DNA of 64,000 bases. It comes from an uncultured Saprospiraceae bacterium. Its GTDB lineage: Bacteria > Bacteroidota > Bacteroidia > Chitinophagales > Saprospiraceae. Each line of letters opens with the position of its first letter. Positions within the stretch are counted from its first letter, which is position 1. The stretch covers positions 21,652 to 85,651 of the forward strand of contig CALLWB010000022.1 of the NCBI GenBank assembly GCA_938016265.1. The letters are read 5' to 3'. A program made the translations under genes and the position numbers. Positions 27,653-36,136 of this stretch are shown here, piece by piece. Below the pieces are notes generated by a model that saw only the letters and a program-made list of their open reading frames with translations, did not search any database and was not told the origin of the DNA.

Positions 27653-27823
27653 GGAGGAAATAGACTAAAAGCAGCTGCCAGAAGACAGATCGCTTCCGCT
27701 AACAAAAGACAGTTAAAACGCTGATAAAGAGTCGTTCTAAACGTGTTTTAGCCAAAGAGAAACTTGGAAATATTAGCCTTGCTAAATTCTAAATACCTTC
27801 TACTTTATTCCAGCTATTTCTAC

Positions 27824-28762
27824 TTATTCAGGAATAATGATTTGGTGATAAGAGGCTCCATAACCTCCCCAAATACCTATCCCGCCATTAATATTGGAAG
27901 ATACTTTGGTGAAGGAGCTGAATGGTCCGTCTGCTGAAGTATTGTATTCTAAGGTACTCCAGAAATTGTAGTGGGCTTCATCGATAGTGGCCCATTTGAC
28001 CTGGATAGTGTCGCCTTTCCAAAAATAACCGTATGTATTGATATCAATTGCATCCGTTCGTGCTTGTCCGCGTGTCAAGGGGAATTCAAATGCTTGCCCG
28101 TCGAAAAACACATCGTCAATTACAGAAGCCAGGCCTGCATAGGATGGATCGCTGTTTCTTTTGGTGAAATATCGATAGAAGCTGGTGTATTCGGCCGGGT
28201 CATTAATAAAACATCGGACCTCTACTAAGGAATCGTTTCCTGGATCTGGTAGATCTACAAAGGATAAAGAATCAAGGGGCACCATAGGCGGAATAGTCGT
28301 GGTGGCCGTAATTTCCTTATTGTCTGTTTCTATTTTTAGATCGTAGGTTTTGCCTTCTTCTCCTAGTGTTGGCGTGAAGGAAACTTCTAGATAAATACAA
28401 ATATTTATGCCTATAGAATCTGCGCTTCCGAACCCTAGTAAATCCTTTGCCAATTCTTGTTGTGCAGGTGTCAGATCATTCAGGCAGAGTTCCTGTAGCT
28501 CGATGGTATTTGTTCCATCATTTATGGTGACAATTGCATCGTGTACAAACAACTCATTGACGGTATTGGCATCTAAGCTGGAAAAAAAGGGGGTGCTTTT
28601 AGTTAGTAGCACATAGGGTGGGGTGGCGTCTTGACCAGCTTCTATAAAACCTTCCACAACAATATCAGGATTTTCATTTTTGATATCTGGCGTATATTCT
28701 GTTTCACAGCCAAACAACATAGCAAGAATCATTACCATAATAAAAGCCTTAAGTGCTTGCAT
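27824..28762 (-). CDS. DUF4249 domain lipoprotein
   Basis: The protein has 312 residues, with lipobox AMLFGCE (Cys 19). The body has DUF4249 features: PDIVVEGFIEAGQDATPPYVLLTKSTPF split as VVEGFIEAGQ and YVLLTKSTPF, a VTINDGTNTIEL strand, LKIETDNKEITATTTIP, and a C-terminal segment with VKWATIDEAHYNFWSTLEY. DUF4249 lipoproteins are usually encoded beside a TonB-dependent receptor and thought to sit on the outer membrane with it; no receptor gene adjoins this one, which is unusual. Its 3' end converges with the PorP-like gene. It may be a surface lipoprotein with an unlinked partner. Confidence 0.82.
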   Translation of the reverse strand: MQALKAFIMVMILAMLFGCETEYTPDIKNENPDIVVEGFIEAGQDATPPYVLLTKSTPFFSSLDANTVNELFVHDAIVTINDGTNTIELQELCLNDLTPAQQELAKDLLGFGSADSIGINICIYLEVSFTPTLGEEGKTYDLKIETDNKEITATTTIPPMVPLDSLSFVDLPDPGNDSLVEVRCFINDPAEYTSFYRYFTKRNSDPSYAGLASVIDDVFFDGQAFEFPLTRGQARTDAIDINTYGYFWKGDTIQVKWATIDEAHYNFWSTLEYNTSADGPFSSFTKVSSNINGGIGIWGGYGASYHQIIIPE

Positions 28763-28868
28763 TTTCTATAATTTGAAACGAAGTTACTTATTTTTTGTAA
28801 TAATGGCTAGTCTCTTGTTTTAGAGATGCCTGGTTTTGTATATGCTGGGCTAAAGATCTGAAAAATTG

Positions 28869-28937
28869 CTTCCCAATTTTTTCGAAAATTGGGAAGGCGG
28901 TGGCGATTAGGGTGGGAAAGCCCTCCCACAAGGAGGG
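28869..28937. repeat. Two strong hairpins in an intergenic region
   Basis: A perfect 12-base inverted repeat (cttcccaatttt, 28869-28880, with 28885-28896) closes a TTCG loop. A second stem ccctcc/ggaggg (28921-28926, 28932-28937) follows. The GC content of the 28867-28940 block is well above its surroundings. It may end the S74-domain gene (minus strand, ends at 29020), or be a repeated extragenic element. Confidence 0.6.
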
Positions 28938-29019
28938 GTCTTTATGATTTAAATCACATTACATGATTAAACAATATTTATATCGTTGAAATAATGACAA
29001 AAAACAATAAAACATCCAT

Positions 29020-30465
29020 CTATTTTCCCTCCAATTTTTCCAACATTTTTTTGATCAACAGTTCTTGGTCCGCTAGTCGTTTCTCTAGGGACTCTATTGT
29101 CTGTTGTTGTTCTTGAATTGCTTTTACCGTGTGGGGAATTAGGCCTGTATAATTGACACCTTTATACTCAAGGTCGTCTTCCAGTCCATAGAATTCAGCA
29201 TCTTCGTTTATAGCATTTCCGGGCTGAATGTGTTTTTTAACTAGTCCTGGAAAAACTTGTTCCAGCTCCTGAGCTAGGAATCCCGTTTGTTCTCCGGAGG
29301 GTAGATTCATCCTTGCAAATTGAGTGGTATTGTAGTGGTATTTTTTCACCTCCAGGTTCATCAATTTATTTAGACTTGAGGAAACCGGTCTTACCTTATG
29401 CTTCAGCTGCGCATCGGAAGGCAAATACGCACCAGTAGAGTAGACATCCCCTACAAAAAATCCAGAGTAATAATTTGTAGGCGTCGAGCAATTGTTCGAA
29501 TAGGAAGAATAGACTCCATAGCTTGCCCCTCCAGATCCATCATTGCATACTAAATACCGACTGCCATAGACTGCGCTTGCTCCATCTTTCGCAATAGAAA
29601 TAGAATGGACTGCACAAATAGGAGATACACTGCTGGGATTGCCAGTAAGTCGATTTACATACGTACGGCTGCCTTCCATATATTGATTGCTGGAATAGCC
29701 GGTGAGGTTGAGCGTGGAGCCTTGGGTAGAGCCCGTTGTTCCTGCAGCACGGGTTATTGCTGTCCGCTGTCCTTCTATTGGCGAATTGCCGTATTGTACG
29801 CTGCTTATTTCCAGACTTTGAATGGTGGCGGTGGTGTCTATATCTTTGATGGTTTGAATGTAAAGACTTTTCATAGTCTCCTTGCCTTGAGTATTGTAAA
29901 CACCAAGAGTTGCACTGGAAAGTGCATTTCCTATTGCTACACGATCACTTAAATTATAGACGTGGTCACTCCCTGTCAACCAGTCAGTGTCGGAACTAGG
30001 AGCTGCCCAGTATGCTGCACCATTGTTGCCTGTTGTAAGCACGTGGCCACTCACTGCTCCAGTTGGCATAATGAAAGCATCCGCTCGCAACGTACCAGCG
30101 ACATCCAGCTCATAAACCGGGGTCTTGCCGATACCAACAAAGGACGTCGTTCCATTAAATTCGACATAATTACCATTGAAATTGGAGATAAAAACATTGC
30201 TGTTTGGCGCACTGGAAATAATAACATCTTCACTTCCTTTTATTTTTAAGGAATCGCCCTCCATATAAATTCTGGAATCAAATGCCAGACTACCTGTTTT
30301 CTTCAAAATTAATTCTCCGGATTCAATATAGACATTTCCATTTTTTACGTGCAATAATTCAGTAGGGAGCGTATGGCCTATTCCTACATTTTGACCATAA
30401 GTAATAAATGGATTAAAGCAGATTACTAGAAGAAACAAGGTGGATTTGAGTATAAATAGTTTCAT
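29020..30465 (-). CDS. Secreted tail-fibre-like protein with S74 intramolecular chaperone domain
   Basis: The protein has 481 residues and a signal peptide (KSTLFLLVICFNPFITYG). The N-terminal part has the NVGIGHTLPTELLHVKNGNV motif common to Bacteroidota tail-fibre-like proteins. Residues from about 349 to the end are a peptidase S74 / endosialidase chaperone domain: PSDAQLKHKVRPV contains the Ser-Asp self-cleavage site, then KKYHYN, GFLAQELEQVFPGLV, YTGLIPHTVKAIQE and a C-terminal coiled coil. The domain trimerises and folds the upstream beta-helix and then cuts itself off in phage proteins. No T9SS tail is present, so the export route beyond the inner membrane is unclear. It is downstream of the M4 protease gene. 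Confidence 0.88.
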   Translation of the reverse strand: MKLFILKSTLFLLVICFNPFITYGQNVGIGHTLPTELLHVKNGNVYIESGELILKKTGSLAFDSRIYMEGDSLKIKGSEDVIISSAPNSNVFISNFNGNYVEFNGTTSFVGIGKTPVYELDVAGTLRADAFIMPTGAVSGHVLTTGNNGAAYWAAPSSDTDWLTGSDHVYNLSDRVAIGNALSSATLGVYNTQGKETMKSLYIQTIKDIDTTATIQSLEISSVQYGNSPIEGQRTAITRAAGTTGSTQGSTLNLTGYSSNQYMEGSRTYVNRLTGNPSSVSPICAVHSISIAKDGASAVYGSRYLVCNDGSGGASYGVYSSYSNNCSTPTNYYSGFFVGDVYSTGAYLPSDAQLKHKVRPVSSSLNKLMNLEVKKYHYNTTQFARMNLPSGEQTGFLAQELEQVFPGLVKKHIQPGNAINEDAEFYGLEDDLEYKGVNYTGLIPHTVKAIQEQQQTIESLEKRLADQELLIKKMLEKLEGK

Positions 30466-30524
30466 AATTATTTTTTTAGAACAGATTCACTAACAATTTA
30501 AACTAATATATATTCTTTTTAATC

Positions 30525-30563
30525 AAAAACGGTACAAGTAGAAAATCCACTTGCACCGTTTTT
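30525..30563 (-). terminator. Terminator of the M4 protease gene
   Basis: A 15-base near-perfect stem (30525-30539 aaaaacggtacaagt with 30549-30563, one mismatch) ends in T-runs on the minus strand. It lies 18 bases past the protease stop codon. Confidence 0.85.
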
Positions 30564-30580
30564 GTTTCAAAGAATACCTA

Positions 30581-33500
30581 CTAGTAATGCATTATTTTTT
30601 CTACTGCGATACTCCCTTTCGTACGATCTGTAATACGCAAGAAATAAGTACCTTCTGTAAGACGATCTAATGCTTTGATTTGAAGTTTATTCACCCCATT
30701 GTTGGCGGATTCATAATTCTGATAAACAATACTTCCAAATATATCAATCAATTCTACCGTTATTTCTGTTTCCAAACTAGACAGATAATCAATTTGAATA
30801 TCATTCTGGAATGGATTAGGGTATACTTTTAGTATTGACATTTCATTGTTCCCGATAAGGGCATCAATGTAGGACTGTGGATATTCTCCATCAAATGGAA
30901 TCGATATTACTTCGAGACAGAGACAGTTCAACTGATAGGTAGAATTTGTTGTAGGATTGCCATCATCGCATGGATCTCCTGGCACTGAACCGCCACCGCA
31001 ATCTGTCACGCAATTACCACCACTACAAGATTCTCCAGGTGGACAAGATGTCGGAGAACCGCCGCCACAACTACAATCAGATTGAATAGTTTCGCCCGAA
31101 GTACAGAAATCTCCATCATCACAGAAATCACCCACATATACACCATAGCAATTCGTAGTATCGGATACACAAATTCCTCCACTACATAGTTGTCCTGGTG
31201 GGCAAGTTATTGTAGAACCACCGCCACAACTACAATCTGATTGAATGGTTTCGCCTGAAGTACAGAGATCTCCATCATCACAGAAATCGCCCACATATAC
31301 ACCGTAACAATTCGTAGTATCGGATACGCAATTTCCTCCACTGCAAATTTGGCCAGGTGGGCAAGCAAGCTGAAGACCTGAGCAATTGCAATTGGAGTCG
31401 TAGACGTCTCCGGTGGTACAAGAATTGCCATCGTCACAAGGACCAGTGCAACTACCTTCACAATCTCCATCCACGCAAGTTTGTCCAGGAGGGCAGGTGA
31501 TCGGTGTACCTGAACAACTGCAATCTGATTGATAGTAGTCATTTTCTGTGCATGGGTCGCCGTCATCACAGGAAGCTCCGGTTTGGTATGGGCATACGCA
31601 AGTTCCATTGTCACAAACTTCATTTCCAAGACAAACAATAGCTATTCCAGAACAAGAACAATCTGCATTTTGCGAATCAAATATGGTACATGGGTCGCCA
31701 TCATCACAAGGAAATCCAACTTGCGAAGAACATGGATCATCCCCCTCGCAGTTTCCATTGACACATACTTGACCAGGCAGACAAATCACTGGTTGACCTT
31801 GGCAATCACAGTTCGCATTTATAGAATCGCCCCAGGTACAAGGATCGCCATCATTGCAGGAACTACCAGTTTGTCCGCTACAAGGAACGCAATTTCCATT
31901 ATCACAAGATTCACCAGAAGGACACTGGACAGGATCTCCTGAACAGCTGCAATCATTTTTAATAGTATCATTTTCAGTACAAGGATCTCCATCATCACAT
32001 GAATTTCCAGTGGTAGAAGAACAGCTGCCACAAATACCATCCACACATGTTTCGCCAGGAGGACATTGCATTGGTGTGCCTAGGCATTCACAATCTGGCT
32101 GGACGAAATCGTATTCTGTACAAGGATTGCCATCATCACATAGGGAACCAACAGTACTCGAGCAAGTTTCTACACAATCACCAGAACTATCACAAGTATA
32201 TCCAGGAGGACAGATTTTTGGTGTTCCTACGCATTCGCAATCAATATCAATTTGATCTCCTTCGGTACAAGGATCACCATCGTTGCAGGAATTGCCTATT
32301 TGCCCTGGACAGGCAGTACATTCTCCTTCATAACAAGATTCTGGATAGGGACAATATACTGGAGAACCAGCACAAGAACAATCTGATTGGTAAACATCAT
32401 TGGTTGTACATTCGTCATAATCATCGCAAGGTTCACCTACTTTTTCGTAACAATCGTCCACACAATCTCCTTTGATACAAATTTGGTTGTAAGGACAAAC
32501 CTTTGGCGTCCCAACACAATTGCAATTGGAGTCATAGACATCATTTACAGTACAGTAGTCCCCGTCATTGCATGGGCTTCCGACTTCATAGCCACCAGGA
32601 CATAAGCAATATCCATCAGAACAAGTGGTATTGTACGGACAATATATTGGTGTTCCTTGGCAAGAACAATCAGACTGGACGATGTCATTTTCTGTACAAT
32701 CATTGTAGTCATCGCAAGAAGCACCTATCTCGTAACCACTAGGGCAAAGACATTTACCAGAATAGCAAACGTATGGGGAATTACAGATTTTGGGAGTTCC
32801 TTTGCAGGTACAATCGAGTTGAATTTTATCGTCATAAGTACAATCATCGTAGTCATTGCATGGATCATTCAAGGCGTAGCCATTTTTGCAAAGTACCGTA
32901 ACAGTTGTGGTGCATTGGCTTTGATTTCCGCTTTGGTCTGTGACGGTTAGGGTGACGGGATAATCTCCTGGTTGGTTAAATTTAGTTGGGTTGACTGTTC
33001 GTTTTTTGATTTTGCAGTTGTCGGTACTTCCGTTGTCTATATCAGCAGGAAGGATGGTTTGCCCTACTGTAACTGTGATCTTCGGTTTACATTTTGCGAC
33101 TGGAGGGATATTGTCTTTTACATTAACACTTCCCGTGCATTCTCTCCAGTTACCCGCAAAATCGAATACTCTTAGTCTAACATTTACTTGGTTATCAACG
33201 TGCTTGCAATTGAACTGACTAATGTCTATGATTCTATCATTGATCGAACAATTGTCGAAGCTTCCGCCATCTATATCATTTGGTGTAATCGTAGCATTCC
33301 CATTATTATCAAGAAAAACATCTATGTTAAATTTGCAGACTGCAGTTGGCCATATCAGGTCTTCCTCAACTAAGGTCATGCTTTTGAAAACCGGACCATT
33401 GCCAGCAGCATCCCATGCTCTAAAGTAGTAGGTTCCAGCAGATAAGCCGCCTTCAAACCCTGAAGAATTTTGCCAGCCGTTGCCGTCATTAAACTGATAG

Positions 33501-35290
33501 AGGTAACCAGGAATTCCGCCTACACCTTGAACACCCAGCTGTCCATCATTGCCACCACCGGGACAAACTCCATTTCTGAATATTCCTGCCAGACCTAATG
33601 ACTTTTGGGGTGGGAGCGGAGTGCCGCCAAGAATGGTAGGATTGATACCCACCGCACACCAGGCTTCTATGGTGGTTTGTTGTTCTATTGAACCCTCTCC
33701 ATAAAGGTCTGCCGCTGCTTGCACAGAACCGTCGGCAGAAGCTTGGTAAGAAGAATGAGGCCCTAGATACATGGTCAAATTTCGATACGTTATTGAGTCT
33801 GCTTTATCCGCACCAATACCTGTAACATCGTATGCATGTCCATTATCATTGACACCAACATCTCCAACGGCAAGTAAATAAAACCAGTAATTTTGAACAC
33901 CACTATTGATATGAACACCACCGTTATCACCAGATCCTGTATACCAATATTGTCCACAGTAAGTATCTGGTTGTTGCTTGGATTTTGGATTCGATAAATC
34001 TCGCATTTTACCATTGGCTATCCAGAAGTCTTCTCCTAGTAGATAATCTCCGCCACCATTTTCTGCATAATCTTCCACCAATGTTCCGAATATATCGCTA
34101 AAGGATTCATTTAGGGCTCCTGGTTCGTAAGCATATACTAGTCCTGCAGTATATTGAGTAACTGCGTGGGTCCATTCGTGGCCAACAACATCAAGCGCTA
34201 CCAGATAATTGTGCGCTAAACCACATCCTCTTCCATAGGAGGTGTAGACGCCATTCCAGAATGCATTGTCGCAAAAACCGCCGACGATACTAGTCATTCT
34301 TGCGCCATTCCCATCAAAACTATTTCTACTATGGGTGGTTAAATAATAATCGTAGGTTTCTTCGCTTGCCCAGTGTGCACTGACATAGGGTCTTTGGGTT
34401 GTCCAGTTGTTATTGCTATCATAGACCTCTTTCACACCGTTGAAGCCATTTGAAAGCGTGTGTATACCATTTCCACGACAATCATCAAAAAGTCGGTATC
34501 TATTGTTATTGATTTTTTCTGTATCAATGTTTTGGTTGCCATTGTATAGGGTTGCGCCTTGTCCGGGAGTGCATTCTCTATGAAGGGAAACTTTCTTGAC
34601 TAATGTTCCATCCATTGCATCAATGTAGATTCTATTCGCTTCTAATGGTGATTTACTGAATACATTGAAGGTGTAGACTAGTTTATAGAAGGCCGCATTG
34701 TTGTTTGGAATTTTTAACGAATTGGCGATTAGTAATTCTGCCTTCGGGAAATTAGTAGCGGTTGGGTCATTCTTGATTTCTTTGATCAGTTTTTCCTGAT
34801 CTTGGTCTTCCCAGAAATATTCATCTGCCCAACTGTTGTCTAATGCTTTTTGCAGGGCTTGTTGACTGGTGAGGGTAGGATTGGTGTTTAAATTTAGCTG
34901 GGGCACTAGTTGGCCGCTTGCTGATTGTGCTCTGCCATTTTTTTCATGAATGGCGAAAATTGCTCCTTCTACAGGGACATTTCTATGAAATTGTTGGTAT
35001 TTATTCGTAGAAATACCTAAAGCATCCCTAGAACTAGATTGTTTGATTAATTGATCATTGTCGGATAGATTTAGCGCTTTTTTCTTTTTACTGACCAGCA
35101 CATCAGCGGAAAGCGGAACCTCTTTTTTGAATTTCATCCACTGCGAATGGCTATTTTCAATTACTAACTTTTGTAAATCCGGAGAGATGGATTTATTGGG
35201 TTGAGCAAAAAGGTTAGAAGTAAAAAAAAGAATAAGAAATAAGAAAGGAAGTATACTATTGGAGCACAGGTGTCTACAACAATCTTTCAT
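30581..35290 (-). CDS. M4 (thermolysin-type) metalloprotease with tandem Cys-rich repeats and T9SS type A tail
   Basis: The protein has 1569 residues and a signal peptide (SILPFLFLILFFTSNLFAQ). Residues 50-240 are an FTP/PepSY-like propeptide. The M4 catalytic domain has HEWTH at 371-375 (zinc His 371 and 375, general base Glu 372), GALNESFSDIFG with the third ligand Glu 395, and GGVHINSGVQN with His 460. Two HYR-like immunoglobulin domains cover about 640-800. Residues about 800-1456 hold 13 complete and one partial copies of a repeat of about 45 residues with core CDDGDPCTENDxxQSDCSC, then CPPGxxCxxGxC; the last two complete copies are nearly identical. The final 85 residues (ILKVYPNPFQNDIQIDY, EGTYFLRIT) are a T9SS type A sorting domain. 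It is a predicted cell-surface or released zinc endopeptidase. Confidence 0.95.
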   Translation of the reverse strand: MKDCCRHLCSNSILPFLFLILFFTSNLFAQPNKSISPDLQKLVIENSHSQWMKFKKEVPLSADVLVSKKKKALNLSDNDQLIKQSSSRDALGISTNKYQQFHRNVPVEGAIFAIHEKNGRAQSASGQLVPQLNLNTNPTLTSQQALQKALDNSWADEYFWEDQDQEKLIKEIKNDPTATNFPKAELLIANSLKIPNNNAAFYKLVYTFNVFSKSPLEANRIYIDAMDGTLVKKVSLHRECTPGQGATLYNGNQNIDTEKINNNRYRLFDDCRGNGIHTLSNGFNGVKEVYDSNNNWTTQRPYVSAHWASEETYDYYLTTHSRNSFDGNGARMTSIVGGFCDNAFWNGVYTSYGRGCGLAHNYLVALDVVGHEWTHAVTQYTAGLVYAYEPGALNESFSDIFGTLVEDYAENGGGDYLLGEDFWIANGKMRDLSNPKSKQQPDTYCGQYWYTGSGDNGGVHINSGVQNYWFYLLAVGDVGVNDNGHAYDVTGIGADKADSITYRNLTMYLGPHSSYQASADGSVQAAADLYGEGSIEQQTTIEAWCAVGINPTILGGTPLPPQKSLGLAGIFRNGVCPGGGNDGQLGVQGVGGIPGYLYQFNDGNGWQNSSGFEGGLSAGTYYFRAWDAAGNGPVFKSMTLVEEDLIWPTAVCKFNIDVFLDNNGNATITPNDIDGGSFDNCSINDRIIDISQFNCKHVDNQVNVRLRVFDFAGNWRECTGSVNVKDNIPPVAKCKPKITVTVGQTILPADIDNGSTDNCKIKKRTVNPTKFNQPGDYPVTLTVTDQSGNQSQCTTTVTVLCKNGYALNDPCNDYDDCTYDDKIQLDCTCKGTPKICNSPYVCYSGKCLCPSGYEIGASCDDYNDCTENDIVQSDCSCQGTPIYCPYNTTCSDGYCLCPGGYEVGSPCNDGDYCTVNDVYDSNCNCVGTPKVCPYNQICIKGDCVDDCYEKVGEPCDDYDECTTNDVYQSDCSCAGSPVYCPYPESCYEGECTACPGQIGNSCNDGDPCTEGDQIDIDCECVGTPKICPPGYTCDSSGDCVETCSSTVGSLCDDGNPCTEYDFVQPDCECLGTPMQCPPGETCVDGICGSCSSTTGNSCDDGDPCTENDTIKNDCSCSGDPVQCPSGESCDNGNCVPCSGQTGSSCNDGDPCTWGDSINANCDCQGQPVICLPGQVCVNGNCEGDDPCSSQVGFPCDDGDPCTIFDSQNADCSCSGIAIVCLGNEVCDNGTCVCPYQTGASCDDGDPCTENDYYQSDCSCSGTPITCPPGQTCVDGDCEGSCTGPCDDGNSCTTGDVYDSNCNCSGLQLACPPGQICSGGNCVSDTTNCYGVYVGDFCDDGDLCTSGETIQSDCSCGGGSTITCPPGQLCSGGICVSDTTNCYGVYVGDFCDDGDFCTSGETIQSDCSCGGGSPTSCPPGESCSGGNCVTDCGGGSVPGDPCDDGNPTTNSTYQLNCLCLEVISIPFDGEYPQSYIDALIGNNEMSILKVYPNPFQNDIQIDYLSSLETEITVELIDIFGSIVYQNYESANNGVNKLQIKALDRLTEGTYFLRITDRTKGSIAVEKIMHY

Positions 35291-35410
35291 GGCAAGTTGA
35301 TTAAAAGGAAAGAATTGTGATAGTGCTCAATAGTAAATATAGGGATTTTTTTTTATCCCGCTAATAAATAATGACTTTTTTCAGCGTTCATCATCATAAT
35401 TAAAAATAAT

Positions 35411-35986
35411 TTATAACATCGCTGACTGCCATTCCTTTATAAAATCAAGTGGATAAGTTAACATGATTACATTTATCAACAAACTGTCTTTTATGATAAG
35501 AATCATGGCGATTTCGATCACAAAAAACAAAATTAAAGTCTTCCAAAAACCGAGATAATGCGCTGCTACAAATCCTAGTCCACAGTATACTAAGTCACCA
35601 AAAGAATTGAAAATAGTATCCCCAAAATACCCTAGGGCAGCTGTCGCTTCTCGATATCGATCGATGACTGTTTGGGTGTTTTCAGCCACTTCCCAAATGG
35701 CTTCCAGCGCAATAGAAATGGTAAATCGCCACAACCAAGAAAGTTTTGGTACTAGCAAATACAAAACACCAAAAAAGATCAATCCATGTTGAAAATGGGA
35801 AAAACTGTACGGATCGGTGAAGTGCTGCGAGTTTTCTCCGCCCCAGGCATCACTGATCCAAAATTTCATGGTACCGTTGGCCGCAATCCATAGACGTCCT
35901 TGCATCCAAAGTTTAACGATCATTCCTAGCACAACTATACTTAAACCTACTAGCGCCCAAGTATCTTTCTTTTCAAGTTTTATCAT
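35411..35986 (-). CDS. DUF2585 / UPF0314 family membrane protein
   Basis: The protein has 191 residues with about four membrane helices. It carries the family pattern: GRLWIAANGTMKFWISD, NSQHFTDPYSFSHFQHGLIF, then ALEAIWEVAENTQTVIDRYR and YFGDTIFNSFGDLVYCGLGF. Members are known mostly from Alphaproteobacteria as UPF0314 proteins of unknown function; the His, Glu and Asp residues within or at the ends of helices suggest a membrane enzyme or metal site, but none is established. Its gene lies upstream of the M4 protease gene on the same strand, 120 bases apart, without visible functional link. Confidence 0.8.
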   Translation of the reverse strand: MIKLEKKDTWALVGLSIVVLGMIVKLWMQGRLWIAANGTMKFWISDAWGGENSQHFTDPYSFSHFQHGLIFFGVLYLLVPKLSWLWRFTISIALEAIWEVAENTQTVIDRYREATAALGYFGDTIFNSFGDLVYCGLGFVAAHYLGFWKTLILFFVIEIAMILIIKDSLLINVIMLTYPLDFIKEWQSAML

Positions 35987-36069
35987 AAATTAGTTCGTTG
36001 TTTTATATAACGCAGACCAAAGGTAATAGATATCGATAAACAGTAAAGTTAAAAAAGTGATAAATTATT

Positions 36070-36112
36070 ATAAAAAGAAAATGGTCCAAAAGCATTTCGC
36101 CTTTGAACCATT
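36070..36112 (-). terminator. Terminator of the 977-residue S74 gene
   Basis: A 14-base imperfect stem (36080-36093 with 36099-36112; aatggtccaaaagc on one side) is followed on the minus strand by ttttctttttat. Confidence 0.85.
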
Positions 36113-36136
36113 ATAATAATTGGGTTTAATGTATTC

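Noticed and set aside
30900..32900. Regular, array-like DNA repeats with spacers, like a CRISPR
   Set aside because: The period of about 135-150 bases is continuous coding for the Cys-rich repeats of the M4 protease and there are no cas genes.
31529..32950. Several long plus-strand open frames opposite the M4 protease repeats
   Set aside because: They have no coding signature, start anywhere and arise from the repeated codon use of the minus-strand gene.
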